Shown in pieces: positions 34,770-45,818 of a DNA stretch of 64,000 bases. Positions within the stretch are counted from its first letter, which is position 1. Every line of letters starts with the position of its first letter. The notes under the pieces were generated by a model. That model worked only from the letters and a program-made list of their open reading frames with translations, did no database searches and was not told the DNA's origin. Both the position numbers and the translations under genes were made by a program. Source of the stretch: Coleophoma eucalyptorum (lineage: Eukaryota; Ascomycota; Leotiomycetes; Helotiales; Dermateaceae); contig JALRME010000041.1 in the NCBI GenBank assembly GCA_026120035.1, positions 62,001 through 126,000 on the forward strand. Direction: 5' to 3'.

Positions 34770-35940
34770 CGTATAGTCGACACAAACACTATTTCGAAGG
34801 GCATAATTATTCATAAATATAAAGCGTCGCATATTTGCTTTTTCAAGAGCCTATTACATGAATTTGCATGTACGAAATTCATAACTGAAAAAGCACGCTC
34901 CGGCGTTACAGAATTCGATGTTATTGACTGAAGTTGGAGTGCTAATCCAGCCAGCGCTGGAGCAAATGTAGCATTAAGTCTATTAACTTAGTCTTTTGTA
35001 TAGAATCATAAGAATAGTACCTACCTGCAGCTTCCAAAACAGGAAGGGAGATGAACCTGCCATTTCTAAGTCCAGGGGTCCTATTTGATCACAGTATTTG
35101 AAGAAGTCGATCTGTAGTTGTTCACGCCCGTATTGCTGTAGAAGGGTCATAACGCACTCCTGGAAATACTGAGCCAGTGTGGAATACTCTTGATGTTACT
35201 GAAGGAGGAGGCAATAGGCTGTAATATGATATGGTTGGAGCTGGCTCTTCATTCTATCACGCCAGCCATTCTGGTCGCGAATCATGTAAATATTGATGTC
35301 GTCCTGAAAGGGCCCAGGAATATTCGCATGCTTTTTCAAATGTCGATCAATTGCCATCCAGTGCATATATACTTTATCACGAGTTGCTGTCGTTGATTCT
35401 GAGAAATGAAGGGTCTCATTGAAGACAGAGAAGAGGTTTCGGAGTGCTCGAAGCTTTGAATAGAAGCCATCATCGCCAAGTAGTTCGAGGATATGAGGAG
35501 GGGCTTTTATGTCCTCGTAGCAGTCAATAAGGAGGCCTTCACTGAGTTGAAGCTGTGACGGTGGCGTAGAGCCAAGATTGAGGAAGAAGTCGTGCCATTC
35601 TTTGGACTTGAATACTGCAAATGATCCACAAAAGTACAGACTGCTGTGGCAAATTTCTTATCAAGAGCATTAATCTGAGCACGCGAGAATGATGATTTGT
35701 TAAACCTATCAAACTGAGGACTTTCCGAAGAAGCTTCAGTATCCTCAGCTAATTTGGTAGCTTATGCAGTCTTACTTTTCTGTCTCATCGCAGTCAAATA
35801 TGGTTCACACCGAGCAAGGTGAGTACGCATTCTTGTAAGGCTCCCACTTGCGCAGTAAGGACCCTTTACAAGGGATAGTTTAGCAAGCATACACCACCTA
35901 CACCGGCCTCTATCAGTACCACTGACATTCCTGATGAGTC
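34770..35940 (-). pseudogene. hAT-family transposase relic
   Basis: The minus strand gives a discontinuous hAT transposase. Near the N-terminus there is a C-x2-C...H-x3-C BED-like finger (RCRWCMLAK... and TRMRTHLARCEPY, about 35800-35925); then TRDKVYMHWMAIDRHLKKH; and at the C-terminus the hAT dimerisation block SVTPERAFSVMNFVHAN...NRLLKKQICDALYL (about 34810-34910). In-frame stops replace likely glutamines (LLLQ-stop-HQEYSTL; SKTA-stop-ATKLAED), consistent with C-to-T decay. I could not find terminal inverted repeats or an 8-bp target duplication with confidence, so element borders are not given. Confidence 0.75.
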
Positions 35941-37578
35941 TGAAGGTAGTGATGATCTTTCGATCAGCTTGTTCTGATTAATCTTGATAGCCAGGCATAG
36001 TCAGGGAATTGATGAATGATGCAGAGCTTCCGTGGTGTTGTTTTGATAATGTAGAAAAGCAAGCCCGAAACTTTAGCCCCGATTATACTTGCTTGGAATC
36101 TGTATGGTTGCCTCGATCAGCTCCAGCCTCGTTGCTCGGTTTGTGTGCTATGAGGTCTGCTTGTGTTGTACTCTCTTCCTCGACGGGGCAGGGTCCCCCA
36201 AATGATGCACCATTCTTGCCGTTCATGTTGTATATAGGGTAAGAGCTATTAGTATTTGTAGGAGTTTGCACAGCTGGATATCTAATGTGCATATTATTTA
36301 TTATAGAGCACACCTGGTAGCAGCCAGTTAGTGAGCTACAAGCATTACAAAGGTATTACTAGAGCATTAGAGCATTAGAGCGTACTTCACAAAAGCAAAA
36401 CCTTTACTTTAAATGTTCAGAACTGGCACATAGAACCATAATCTTCTTATTTCCGACAAAAGAAACGCCGTGCAACTACACCCTATAATCGGCGTAAATA
36501 CTGCTGCGTAAAATGCCTGATGCTGTGTAGTCAGCCTGCTGCTTTACCTAGCGTGGAATGTGCTGCGGTAGGGGCGCACAAGCTGAAAGCAAATCTAGAC
36601 CGAGACGGTGCTAATGATACAGAAGCAAGCATAGATAACGCCTCGGCTTTGATACCTATCACATTTGCATGGGGGCTGGGAGGCGGCCATTGGAAACATG
36701 GCTCAGCCATCATTTTCTGTCCCACTTATGCAGCGGGTGCCTGGTATCCGGCGCACAACATTCCATACTATTGCCCTGTTCATGACGAGGGGGGTGAATT
36801 GGCAGGGCGTATGGTGCGGCTCAACGTGTGGTATCGGCCCTGCGTGGTGGTCACTTGCCCAATACGTGTATGGTCGCCATCGGTGAGTGAGTGGTGAGTG
36901 CTGGGATTCTGCTGCGGCTATAACATAGGCTCCCTATTCTAATCGCCAATATCCCCCATCGTGAAGAAAATCACTGACATAGTACCGAGAATCTGCCTGT
37001 CAACCTTGGAAGATGGATCATCGACAAGAAATGCCTACTCGCTATACCACGCGAGCAAATATGATCATGGTCTTGCGCTATCTCTTCCCCGCATGGGCAG
37101 AGGATGACTTCAATGTCCAGGTCATATATGCATGCGCAACATCTGATGGGGAGATCCCGTTCTGACTTTTGTGAGCAGGTGGTGGTCAATAAATTCACGT
37201 TTACAGCTCCAGAAATCGTCACAAAGGTACTTATGAACTCACTTTGTATGCCACCCCGTTATGCTCTGATCTTGATCGTTTACACAGGAGAAGTTCGAGT
37301 AAGACCCCGGGGTGACCGATAGTTGAGAATGAACCAAGTAACTGTGCAGTAGGCAAACTCAGGTCGAGATGAAGCTTTGAGTGGCGGAGAGGCTGCGGTC
37401 CGCTATGGGAACATGTGTGGCGCGGTATCTCAGCTTGGAAAGACAGGGAAAGTCACCTCATAGCTTTTGCGAGACATGGAGAACGAAAGCATTGATTGGC
37501 TGAAGTATCTGCATCTTCTGTGTACAGCCGCTTGTAAGCCCCTCATGCAGTGGATTCAAGCATCCCTTCGGGCGTAGG
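35941..37578. other. Intergenic region
   Basis: No gene I can support. An open stretch at 36520-36897 (+) has no recognisable motif. Three AGAGCATT-type units occur at about 36361-36381. The left part may still be transposon-derived. Confidence 0.45.
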
Positions 37579-37590
37579 GTATATATATAC
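37579..37590 (+). promoter_or_regulatory. TATA-like tract before the CorA-like gene
   Basis: GTATATATATAC lies 65 bp before the start codon at 37655, in an otherwise GC-balanced leader. Confidence 0.45.
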
Positions 37591-37654
37591 TACAGTAAAG
37601 ACAGACAAATACTAGAACACCACCCATAACACAGTCCGAATCATTGCACCCATC

Positions 37655-39359
37655 ATGACTAGAATTCCTAATGTTGGATCCCCCTCGTGGGAAGCCAGAT
37701 GGCGGGCTTTCATTGAAGGCGAAACGATTGGGCGCCGCCTCGACCCATATTCCGTTGTCGTACAAGACATTTCTCAGTCACAGTCGGAGACGTCTGAATC
37801 CCTTCAAGAGATAACAACACTCCAACAACAACTTGCCAAATCTATGCCAGAAAATTCATTGAGAGTAATGTAAGAAAACAGTGGGTCGAAATATGAACAC
37901 AGAATTCTGACCACAACAGATATCTTCACCAGAGTAACGGGTGGGGAAAGTTAAACGTCTCGGAAGAAATGTTGCGTGAAATCGTAGTGGCCAACTCCAT
38001 GTCGCTCGAAGTTCTAGATACCTTGTCGTTATTTCGTCCGCGAGTTCAGGAACTTGAGGAAGCGTTCTGTGGCTCTTCTTGGAATCGCAAGAATGGCTCC
38101 GTTCAAGGTAATGCCACAAGAAAGCTGTAAGACGATCAAGGCTCACGAAGATATTTTTGCGAAATAGAATTCGCCTATACTTTCAAGTATCCAGAGGAAA
38201 AGACACATCCGGATATAGGAGTCATGTGGTCAATTCGACAGACAGGTATATATCATCGCTATGACGCACAAAGTGGAAAGAATATCGTTCTGTACATATC
38301 CTCGTCTCCTACGTCTCCAGCGTTGGCGCGTGGAAAAGCATGTTTCGACGAGCTTTGCGGGGAGGAAATTACGATTAGTGATGTACAAGATGTCCAGGTC
38401 CGTAACATGACAGCTTGTCTGAATAGTTGGCGGGCATACCTGGTACACTATGAAAACGAACTACTAGATACTGTGAGTGACCACGACGCAGATTGCACAA
38501 TCAACCAATTCTGATGATCGCAATAGTCCGCTTCTGTGACAACGGCTCTTCTTGATAATGATCTCAAATTTGGCCACACAACTCTGGTTCAGCTCCGACA
38601 CATAGAAAATCAGATTCTACCCCTGGGGCCTATTTTACAATCGGCCTTGAAGACGCTTCAGGACATGCGGGAGAAAACTGGCATGGATCCAGCGTCTGCG
38701 CTCGCGCTGGATAATGAAAACTTGCAGGGCCTGATTTTGGCACTCAAAGGCAATTTGAACTTCTTGCTTCAGAGGCTGAGCGGTACCTCAGTTCTCGCAT
38801 CAGAGACCTTGAATCTGAAGCTGCAATCTCTCGCAAAGCTCACCAGCGACAATGGGCTGAACCTTACAAAGGCAGCAATCAAGGATTCTCAGACGATCCG
38901 GATTATTACTGTAGTTACTCTACTATATCTTCCCTCATCATTCGTAGCGGTAAGAACTCATCAAAAGCCCCATTTTGGAGGGATGTGTACTGATTATATT
39001 AGTCCATCTTCGGCATGAACTTCTTTAGCTTCGACACCTCGAACAAGCGTCTGATATACTCACAGGAAATTTGGCTTTTTTTTGTTCTAGCTTCGCTCCT
39101 GACTGTCTTTACAATATGTTTGGGCTATGTGGCCATAAAAATAAGTGCGAGGGAGACAGGTAGAAGTCTAGAACGATCATTTAAGTTGCTTCGAGGCCGG
39201 GATTGGAAGCTTCCTGCTGTTGTTGCAAAGATTCGCTCTGAATTCGAAGGCTCTTGGTTTAGGGAACCCAGACATACCACGCACGGAGTTGAGGTCCCAG
39301 TCAATAGCGGCAAAATTGAAGGAGCAGATTTAGAAATGGGTCTTAAATCCCAGGGTTGA
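37655..39359 (+). CDS. CorA-like divalent-cation channel family membrane protein
   Basis: A 495-aa protein in five exons: 37655-37869, 37920-38107, 38168-38472, 38527-38949, 39003-39359 (introns 50, 60, 54, 53 bp). It has the CorA/Mrs2 layout: a long cytoplasmic helical domain (LVQLRHIENQILPL... LNLKLQSLAKLTSDNG), then two C-terminal membrane helices. Helix 1 is IRIITVVTLLYLPSSFVA and continues across the last intron into SIFGMNFF, which supplies the GMN signature of the pore; helix 2 is IWLFFVLASLLTVFTICLGY. Fungal proteins of this kind are numerous and mostly uncharacterised; Mg transport is plausible but not certain. The gene converges on the kinase gene with only 64 bp between stop codons, so 3' transcript overlap is likely. 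Confidence 0.9.
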
Positions 39360-39423
39360 GGATTAGGACTGCTTAAAAAGCTCTGATAAATCGAAAGTCC
39401 TGTGAGTTGGCAGGTTGTGTACC

Positions 39424-42400
39424 TTAGCTGATATTGTCGAGATGGACCAAGTGTATGCTTGGTTTGATCGTGGCAAAGAGAACTATAGTTTTACTGTCGT
39501 GTTCCAGGACAGACCGGCAATCTGTGCTGGGATTGTAAGGACCAATATTGCCAGTAATGAACTTGTCGGCCAAGCTCTTGGCGATCTGGGAGTTGATTGA
39601 ATCGACGGAAATAGAGGCCATCCTTACTTCCTTCTTTTTAAGATCTGATTTTACACAGATCACTTGTCGAGGTTTGCTCGAAGGGACAATATCCGTCAGG
39701 TTGATCTTTGCCGACGGTTGAATTTCCTCCCAATATGATTGAGTTTCTATGAATTTCCCTCTCATAATCCTGTTTCTGAATAGTAAAACCACCGCAGTCA
39801 GTGGATCATCGAGAAAACAGCTGGTTGTATAGAACGGGATATCTGGGGGCCCTTGGACCTTGGAAATGTTAGCAATATATTTTCACAGAGGGGAAAGAGT
39901 CAGCTAACCGGTTCGAAGATGGGTTGCGCGATCAGTCTACGCCTTTCAGATGTAGCCCATACATTTATCATAAACTCGTTTTCCTCCGATCCGGGCTTAT
40001 ATGTAACAAGAGTCAAGTATTTCTCGTCATCTGTGAATGCAAGAGTTACTATCTCATGACCGGCCGCAATCTTTATAGTTGAGGGGAGTAAGTTCTCTCT
40101 GGATAAGGCCAGTGAATCAGAGGATGAAGAGGAAACCCTCGGCACGGGCGGATGATGGTGCATAAAAGTTAAGCTATAGTTTTATTAGCCTATGTCTATT
40201 GTCTATAAAATATGGGATTAAAATGACTTACGCTTGCGCTGTCATATTCAAGACGGTTTGCATGCGAAACAGATAAACTTTTCCGCCGAGGCTGTCAGTC
40301 CCTGCGCAAGCAAAGTAGGTATTCTTCGCAGACAAGGTAAACATTTGTATACGGTGGCCCAGTTGACGAGAGAGATGTAAATATCGCGGTGGATTGTCTG
40401 TTCCTGCAGAGGATACGCACTCATAGAATATATGCTACCAGACTTAGTAAGTGGTCCCAGAATCAGTGATCGGACTGCGTCTACGTTACTTACTACTGGA
40501 TCATCAGAGCACATAGTCGCACAGATCCAATTTTGATTTATGCTAGAGTCAAGCCATGGACCTTTGAGACCATCGGGGGTTGTATATACTCGAGGCTTGA
40601 GTTCTCGAGGCTCGAGTTTCTTTTTTAGCATACCTTCGACTAATCCAGCTATGGGAAAGAGCTGGATAGTATTTCGAGAATCTGTTGTCAAAGACAAAAA
40701 GCTTGATCCTGGAGCAATTTGAAAGGAGGAGTCTGAGTCAAGAGGCCCTAATTGGAAATATTCAGTTACTTCTTGCCATGCTGAGCTACTTGCTTTGGCA
40801 TCTGGTAGCTTCTGAAAAATCGCTTTTGGGTGCTTTGTTAGTGATTCCCTCTGAGATTTATACTCAGTGACAATCTGTCCGAGTATAGGCTTGAGTTTCT
40901 CTGCTGTAGATCTCTCCTCGTATTTTGGCAGTAAAATATTCTTTTTCAGGACTTTGATAACACTTTTGCACATCTCCCGATCTACTTTCCGATCCGATGG
41001 TATTTTCTTCGGTAACTCCTCGAAGAGTCGAAGCACTCCCGGGTCCAGATCGAGGACATATTCATACTTCTTGCTTAAAATTTTGCTCTTCTCCTGAATT
41101 ACATAGAAGGTATCCTCGAGCTTAAAGATTCTTAGATAGTCCAGGATTCCTTCTGGTCCCTGCTTAACGATGAAGCCGAGGACTAGGACTAAGACGCAGC
41201 CGAAGGACCAGATATCATTGGCAGCGCACCTGACTACCTTTGACTTCATCTTCGGGTCTGTTTCCGGAGGTGCAAATGCCCCCTGAAATGGTCGTGTATT
41301 AGATGATATGCTCCCACGCTCAGCAAATAGTTCATCAAGATTAACTCTCCCTGCGGTTAAGCCTCGGGGTTTGTATTCAAACTCGGAAATTCCAAAGTCA
41401 GTAAGTTTCCATTTCATGGTAGGTTTATCGCGGTCCATGACGAGTATGTTGTGCGGTTTAATGTCCAAGTGAAAGCACCGGATAGGTTTTCCATCGGCGT
41501 CTTTTAGCTTTCGATGGAGGAAATCAAGAGCTCCCACAATATCACAGCAACATTCGAGGAGCTGGACTTTTAGCCCATGCTCGGTTGATAGTGGCATGGG
41601 CTTGTCTTTAAGGTACACCCAGAGGTCGCAATCTGCGACGTCAAAGAAGAGACTATACTGCTCCCCGATACGGAGACTCGCCATGACGTTCATAATATTT
41701 TCATGCTTTTTTAAGGCATTGAGGAAGATTCTCAAAGCGTAACGTTCTCGATTGAATGCTTGTGAGTCCTTCACTGCAAAGGTCTTCCTCGCATACTTCA
41801 TCTGTGATAATAATCAGTAGCAATTCTAGTAACACGATTAGAGGATAGACATACGGCAACTGAGTTTACGAATGGTACACTCTGCCGTTCCTCGATTATT
41901 TCAATGTGCTTAGCCTCAATCACAACTTGGTCCACCACGCCAAAAGCTCCCTCGCCCAGGTGAGCATGCGATATGATGGGTAGACGACATCTCTTGTCAT
42001 AAATGGCTTCTTCAACGGACCTGGCGCGGATGATAATCGGGTAGAATATGTACTGGCATTCCGAAAACTGCTGGGCCTCAGCATCAACAAACAGCTGGCG
42101 TAGTAACTCGTCACGCAATGGAAGGTTGTCATCGGTCGCGTTACTAAAGCTGAGTGACAGCCCCCGGCGGCTGATGTCATGCAGAGCCTCTATACAATTA
42201 CCAAAGATCAGCGTAGCAAGCACGTTGAGATAACCACCGCGGGGCTTCGATATATCCTCGACCAGTTGTTGCTGCAATCGCACATCAGTGCCGGCAGCGC
42301 GGAACAGGTTGTGTAGCCGAGCCCTGGTCAGTATCATACCCACCTTTGTAGCTCCGAGGAATCTCTTACTGGGATCAGTCCTCAGGGAAAGGTTCTTCTC

Positions 42401-42448
42401 GAGCTCATTACGTAAGTTGCAAAGCTCTCGAATGAATGGGGTTGCCAT
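39424..42448 (-). CDS. Protein kinase with C-terminal propeller-like domain
   Basis: A 934-aa protein in five exons: 42448-41855, 41801-40494, 40434-40232, 40173-39909, 39858-39424 (introns 53, 59, 58, 50 bp; 2805 nt, in frame). The first 150 residues are helical and unassigned. Kinase domain: G-loop GEGAFGVV (165-172), Lys209 in FAVKD, catalytic loop HLDIKPHN (309-316), DFG in LTDFGIS (333-335), an APE-like FAPPETD and NDIWSFGCVL. Key residues K, D, N and DFG are kept; HRD is HLD, so the Arg is lost but it may still be active. After a lysine-rich linker (about 480-560) come beta-rich repeats (LGHRIQMFTLSAKNTYFACAG; GHEIVTLAFTDDEKYLTLV) resembling a WD40/propeller. It could be a signalling or incompatibility-type kinase. 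The gene faces the CorA-like gene tail to tail. Confidence 0.88.
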
Positions 42449-43084
42449 CGGTCGTGCTGCTGGCCGTGGGATACCTTACCGCAGAGGAAGAAATCGTTCA
42501 CACTCACGGTTGCGGTAATTGTACCTATCTTATGTTATGGGGTGGGTCGGGTGTAGTCCTGGTGTGCTGCAGGAGTCCTGTTGCGAAGAAAAGGCAACCA
42601 ATATGGACTGCGCCCAGAACTTTAGCCACGTTACCTCCCCTGCCTCCTCGGCACTGCTACTGCCCAACAAATCCAGAAGGTCGCAATTCTATAAACAGTA
42701 GGTGATTCCATATTTATTTTGTATCATGCAGCGGAAGTATAGCCACTTGGGGGTTTTACTATGGAGTGATATGATAATTAAATAGGGTACGTTCTATGTG
42801 AATTGTTTTATCGATTAGCCAGGGCGGAAGTAAGCTAGTGGGTGCTGCCTTGAACCTTCCTCGGGTAGACTGTATTGTATGTGCTTAGATCGGTGTGAGA
42901 AGTTGACAGATCTCTTAATAAGTGGGGTTATTTTTAGAGACTTAGTTCTTGAAATGCAGTTTTCTCGGTGAGATAGACAGGCTAATATTTGCCACAGGTA
43001 ATTAAATGCATCACAGTGAAGGCTAAGCGACGTTCAAACCTGAAGTCCTACATTCCTTGGGCGCAACACACGCTTATGGTCTCA
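42449..43084. other. Intergenic region
   Basis: Promoter of the kinase gene and 3' flank of the permease gene. Nothing else seen. Confidence 0.4.
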
Positions 43085-45818
43085 TTATAGAGCGGATGAA
43101 TGTTGCAAATAAACTATGCTCATTAAGATGTTAATACAGTTAAAGATGGCATCTTCATCCATAGCTCTCTCACGTGGCATATCTATGGAATATCTTGACC
43201 TCGTAAAGTATGCAGGTCTTTGATAATATCGCGAAAAACATACCAACTCCTGAGATTTGTCTGCTTGAAAGCGGTGCCGTTCTTTAGCTTCAGTGCAACC
43301 CACGCAACGGCTATAACAAACAGCTACTCCAAATCAGTGCCATATAACAATGAGAAATTTCTCGAGTGTAGGTATCAAGCTTACTGGTAAGAATCCCGAT
43401 AAGAATGGTTGTAACTGGAAGCCCTTCCACATAGCTGCGCTGTTGGAGATAATGAGGATCCATAGACACCCAAATATTGCTAGCCATGCTGTCTTTGGCT
43501 GGCCAATCGACTTGTACGGGTATTCGACTGCATCGTGATATCTCCTGATCGGTTGCAGACACCTCGCGTATGGTGTCTCCATCTGGATTTCGTCCTCGAT
43601 CTGATCTCTATGGCGGTATATGCTACGAAATGTCAGTGTGGCAATCTTATGCGCGGGCAAGGAGCAACGTACCTTCGATACAGGCGGATGAATGCATAGC
43701 ACTCACACAACCAAACAAAGACACAGCATGCAGACCCCGCCTCGGCCAAAACATCAATAGCCTGTTAAAATGGCGGAGTTACTCTAGGTTCTCCTATACT
43801 CTAAAAAGACTGTAGTGGGGTATAAAAGTGAATACATACCTCTGTTGCTCCTTCTCCTTGTATGTATGTTATAAAACAGATGGGAAACAAGCAACAAGTT
43901 AAACAGATAGCCCTGATAGGAACCTTTCTTGTTGTTTTTCCAGGACCGTAGAATTTTGAAAACCATGGCCGTCCCTGGTACAGCCCATAGATTGTTCGCG
44001 ATGCAACATAGATGTTTGTGTTTGCAGCACTGATGCCAGTAAAAACGAGAAAGAAGGTGACGGCACTGGCTAATCCTGCCCAAGTAGATTCTTGTGCAAG
44101 AATTACAAATGCTGACATGCTGGTAACTGTTTCATTACTATTATTGCTGGAAGTAATTGGGATTTGATTTGCAAGCCAGCTATATCGCGGTAGCTTCGGG
44201 TGATCCCAAGGAACGTATATGCATACTATAATTGACGCGACGACATACACCGTACCAACAATCACAGGAAGCCAAGTTGATGAAAACTTTAGAGCCGGGT
44301 TAGCTGGACCTTTTCCTTCAATGTTTTGTGGCAATTTTGCCTTTGCCTCCAAGGCTGCGATGACAGGAATCTCGATTCCCACAAAAGCATAGGTAGCTAC
44401 TGAGAGTGCAGTACTGTAGATTTGAAGCGTAAGTTACAACTCAAGCGGCATATAACTTAGATACGTACCAAAATGTCACGAACCAATTCGACCCAGCCTC
44501 TCTATCGATTTTAGTGAAGGGAGATCCTTGCCAATCTGTTCCATATCGTCAACATAGCTCCATGAAAACTCACACAAGTACTTACTGTTATTTGGGACGG
44601 AAGACTCGCTGTTATTTTGAGGATCTATTGACATTTAGAACTACATTGATGCATATTATTATATTTCCACTTACGAGATATTGCCATTGGCATAAGAATC
44701 AATATCAAGATCAAAATGAACGAAATCTTTGCTATACCCCCAACAATCTCCGACAAGCCATACCACTAGAGTGGCCCTTTAGCTATTGCATCATATTCAG
44801 AGCTTCAAATACATACCTTTACTGGGAAACAGTTGAATGCCCAAAGGACTAACGGTATTACGAAGAAAAATATCGCGCCCCTCACAGCCTGGGGATGTGA
44901 TATCGGCCAAACATCTGCTTCGGTTGCTACCGACACAAGCAGACAAGCGAACGATATGGAATATGAGAACCTATGTGCACACATGTCAGCAACATCTTCA
45001 AACCCTACACAATTTCGATAATTATACCAGTATGCCCAGCCAATTATCTCACCCAACTCTTCATCGACGAAGACTGCCGGGAATTTGACCAAAGCATTGG
45101 TGATCGGCCAGATACAGATCATCTCTGCAATGCACTGCATAACAACTGTGGCGAGAATTCCAATGATGAGAAATGCCAGAGGAGTGGCAAGGGGTCCAGC
45201 TAGGCGCAGAATTTCCCCGCTTCTCAGGTATAAGCCAACTCCAACTGTGGCACTGATAGTGATCATCTATGGAAGTTAGATTTATGCATATATTCGATAT
45301 TGGAGTGCAAGCACGGACAAATACATGGATACCTCGGAGATCTCGACTACAGCTATCCATTAGCAAGCCGAATTCCTGAGCTTGCGCACTTATGAAGTCT
45401 TGACACCTTACTCAACTTCTGGTCGTCGCTCTACAACAATTGGTGCACCCACCTCAACATCTGGAGCAGTTACATAATTAGCCCTCGTTTTCAAACTACC
45501 TATGGCTTCTCCTTTTGAGTTGTACGAGATATACGTACCTGGCAATACGCTATTGGCGTGATCAAGAGGAACAGTTGATTTTATGGAAGGATCACGTTCT
45601 CCCATCTCTATGGAGCATCCTGCAGATGGCACTGGCAACTCGGAAGAAATCCCTGTGGAATGTTGGTTTCCGTTGTTTTTGGTTTCGATATTCGCTTCAG
45701 AGCGTATGCTTCTCTTTTTGATGCCGTCCGAGGAAGACTCAGTCCCGGATGCAGTCTTTGTATTCATCCACCAGTCCTGAACCCACGAGAAAGGTTCTTG
45801 ACGTCCATCGTCGGACAT
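43085..45818 (-). CDS. Amino-acid permease (APC superfamily, fungal AAT type)
   Basis: A plasma-membrane amino-acid transporter, highly split (about nine exons). The first exons are 45818-45417, 45375-45325 and from 45266; later exon edges are approximate. A 130-residue polar N-terminal tail precedes EFGLLMDSCSRDLRGIH, then membrane helix 1 MITISATVGVGLYLRSGE, which carries the family substrate-binding loop. Further helices: AFLIIGILATVVMQCIAEM, KFPAVFVDEELGEIIGWAYW, ISFILILILMPMAI, ATYAFVGIEIPVIAALEAK, WLPVIVGTVYVVASIIVCIYVPW, AFVILAQESTWAGLASAVTF, AWLAIFGCLWILIISNS. The C-terminus is either a stop at 43183 or, with one more intron, at 43085 (ending SRYSIDMPRERAMDEDAI); I prefer the latter. 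One 41-bp intron is unusually short and about 14 extra residues near 45000 may be an unrecognised intron. The substrate is unknown. Confidence 0.78.

Noticed and set aside
36520..36897. 125-codon open frame on +
   Set aside because: No recognisable motif, odd composition, overlapped by another open frame on the minus strand; regarded as chance.
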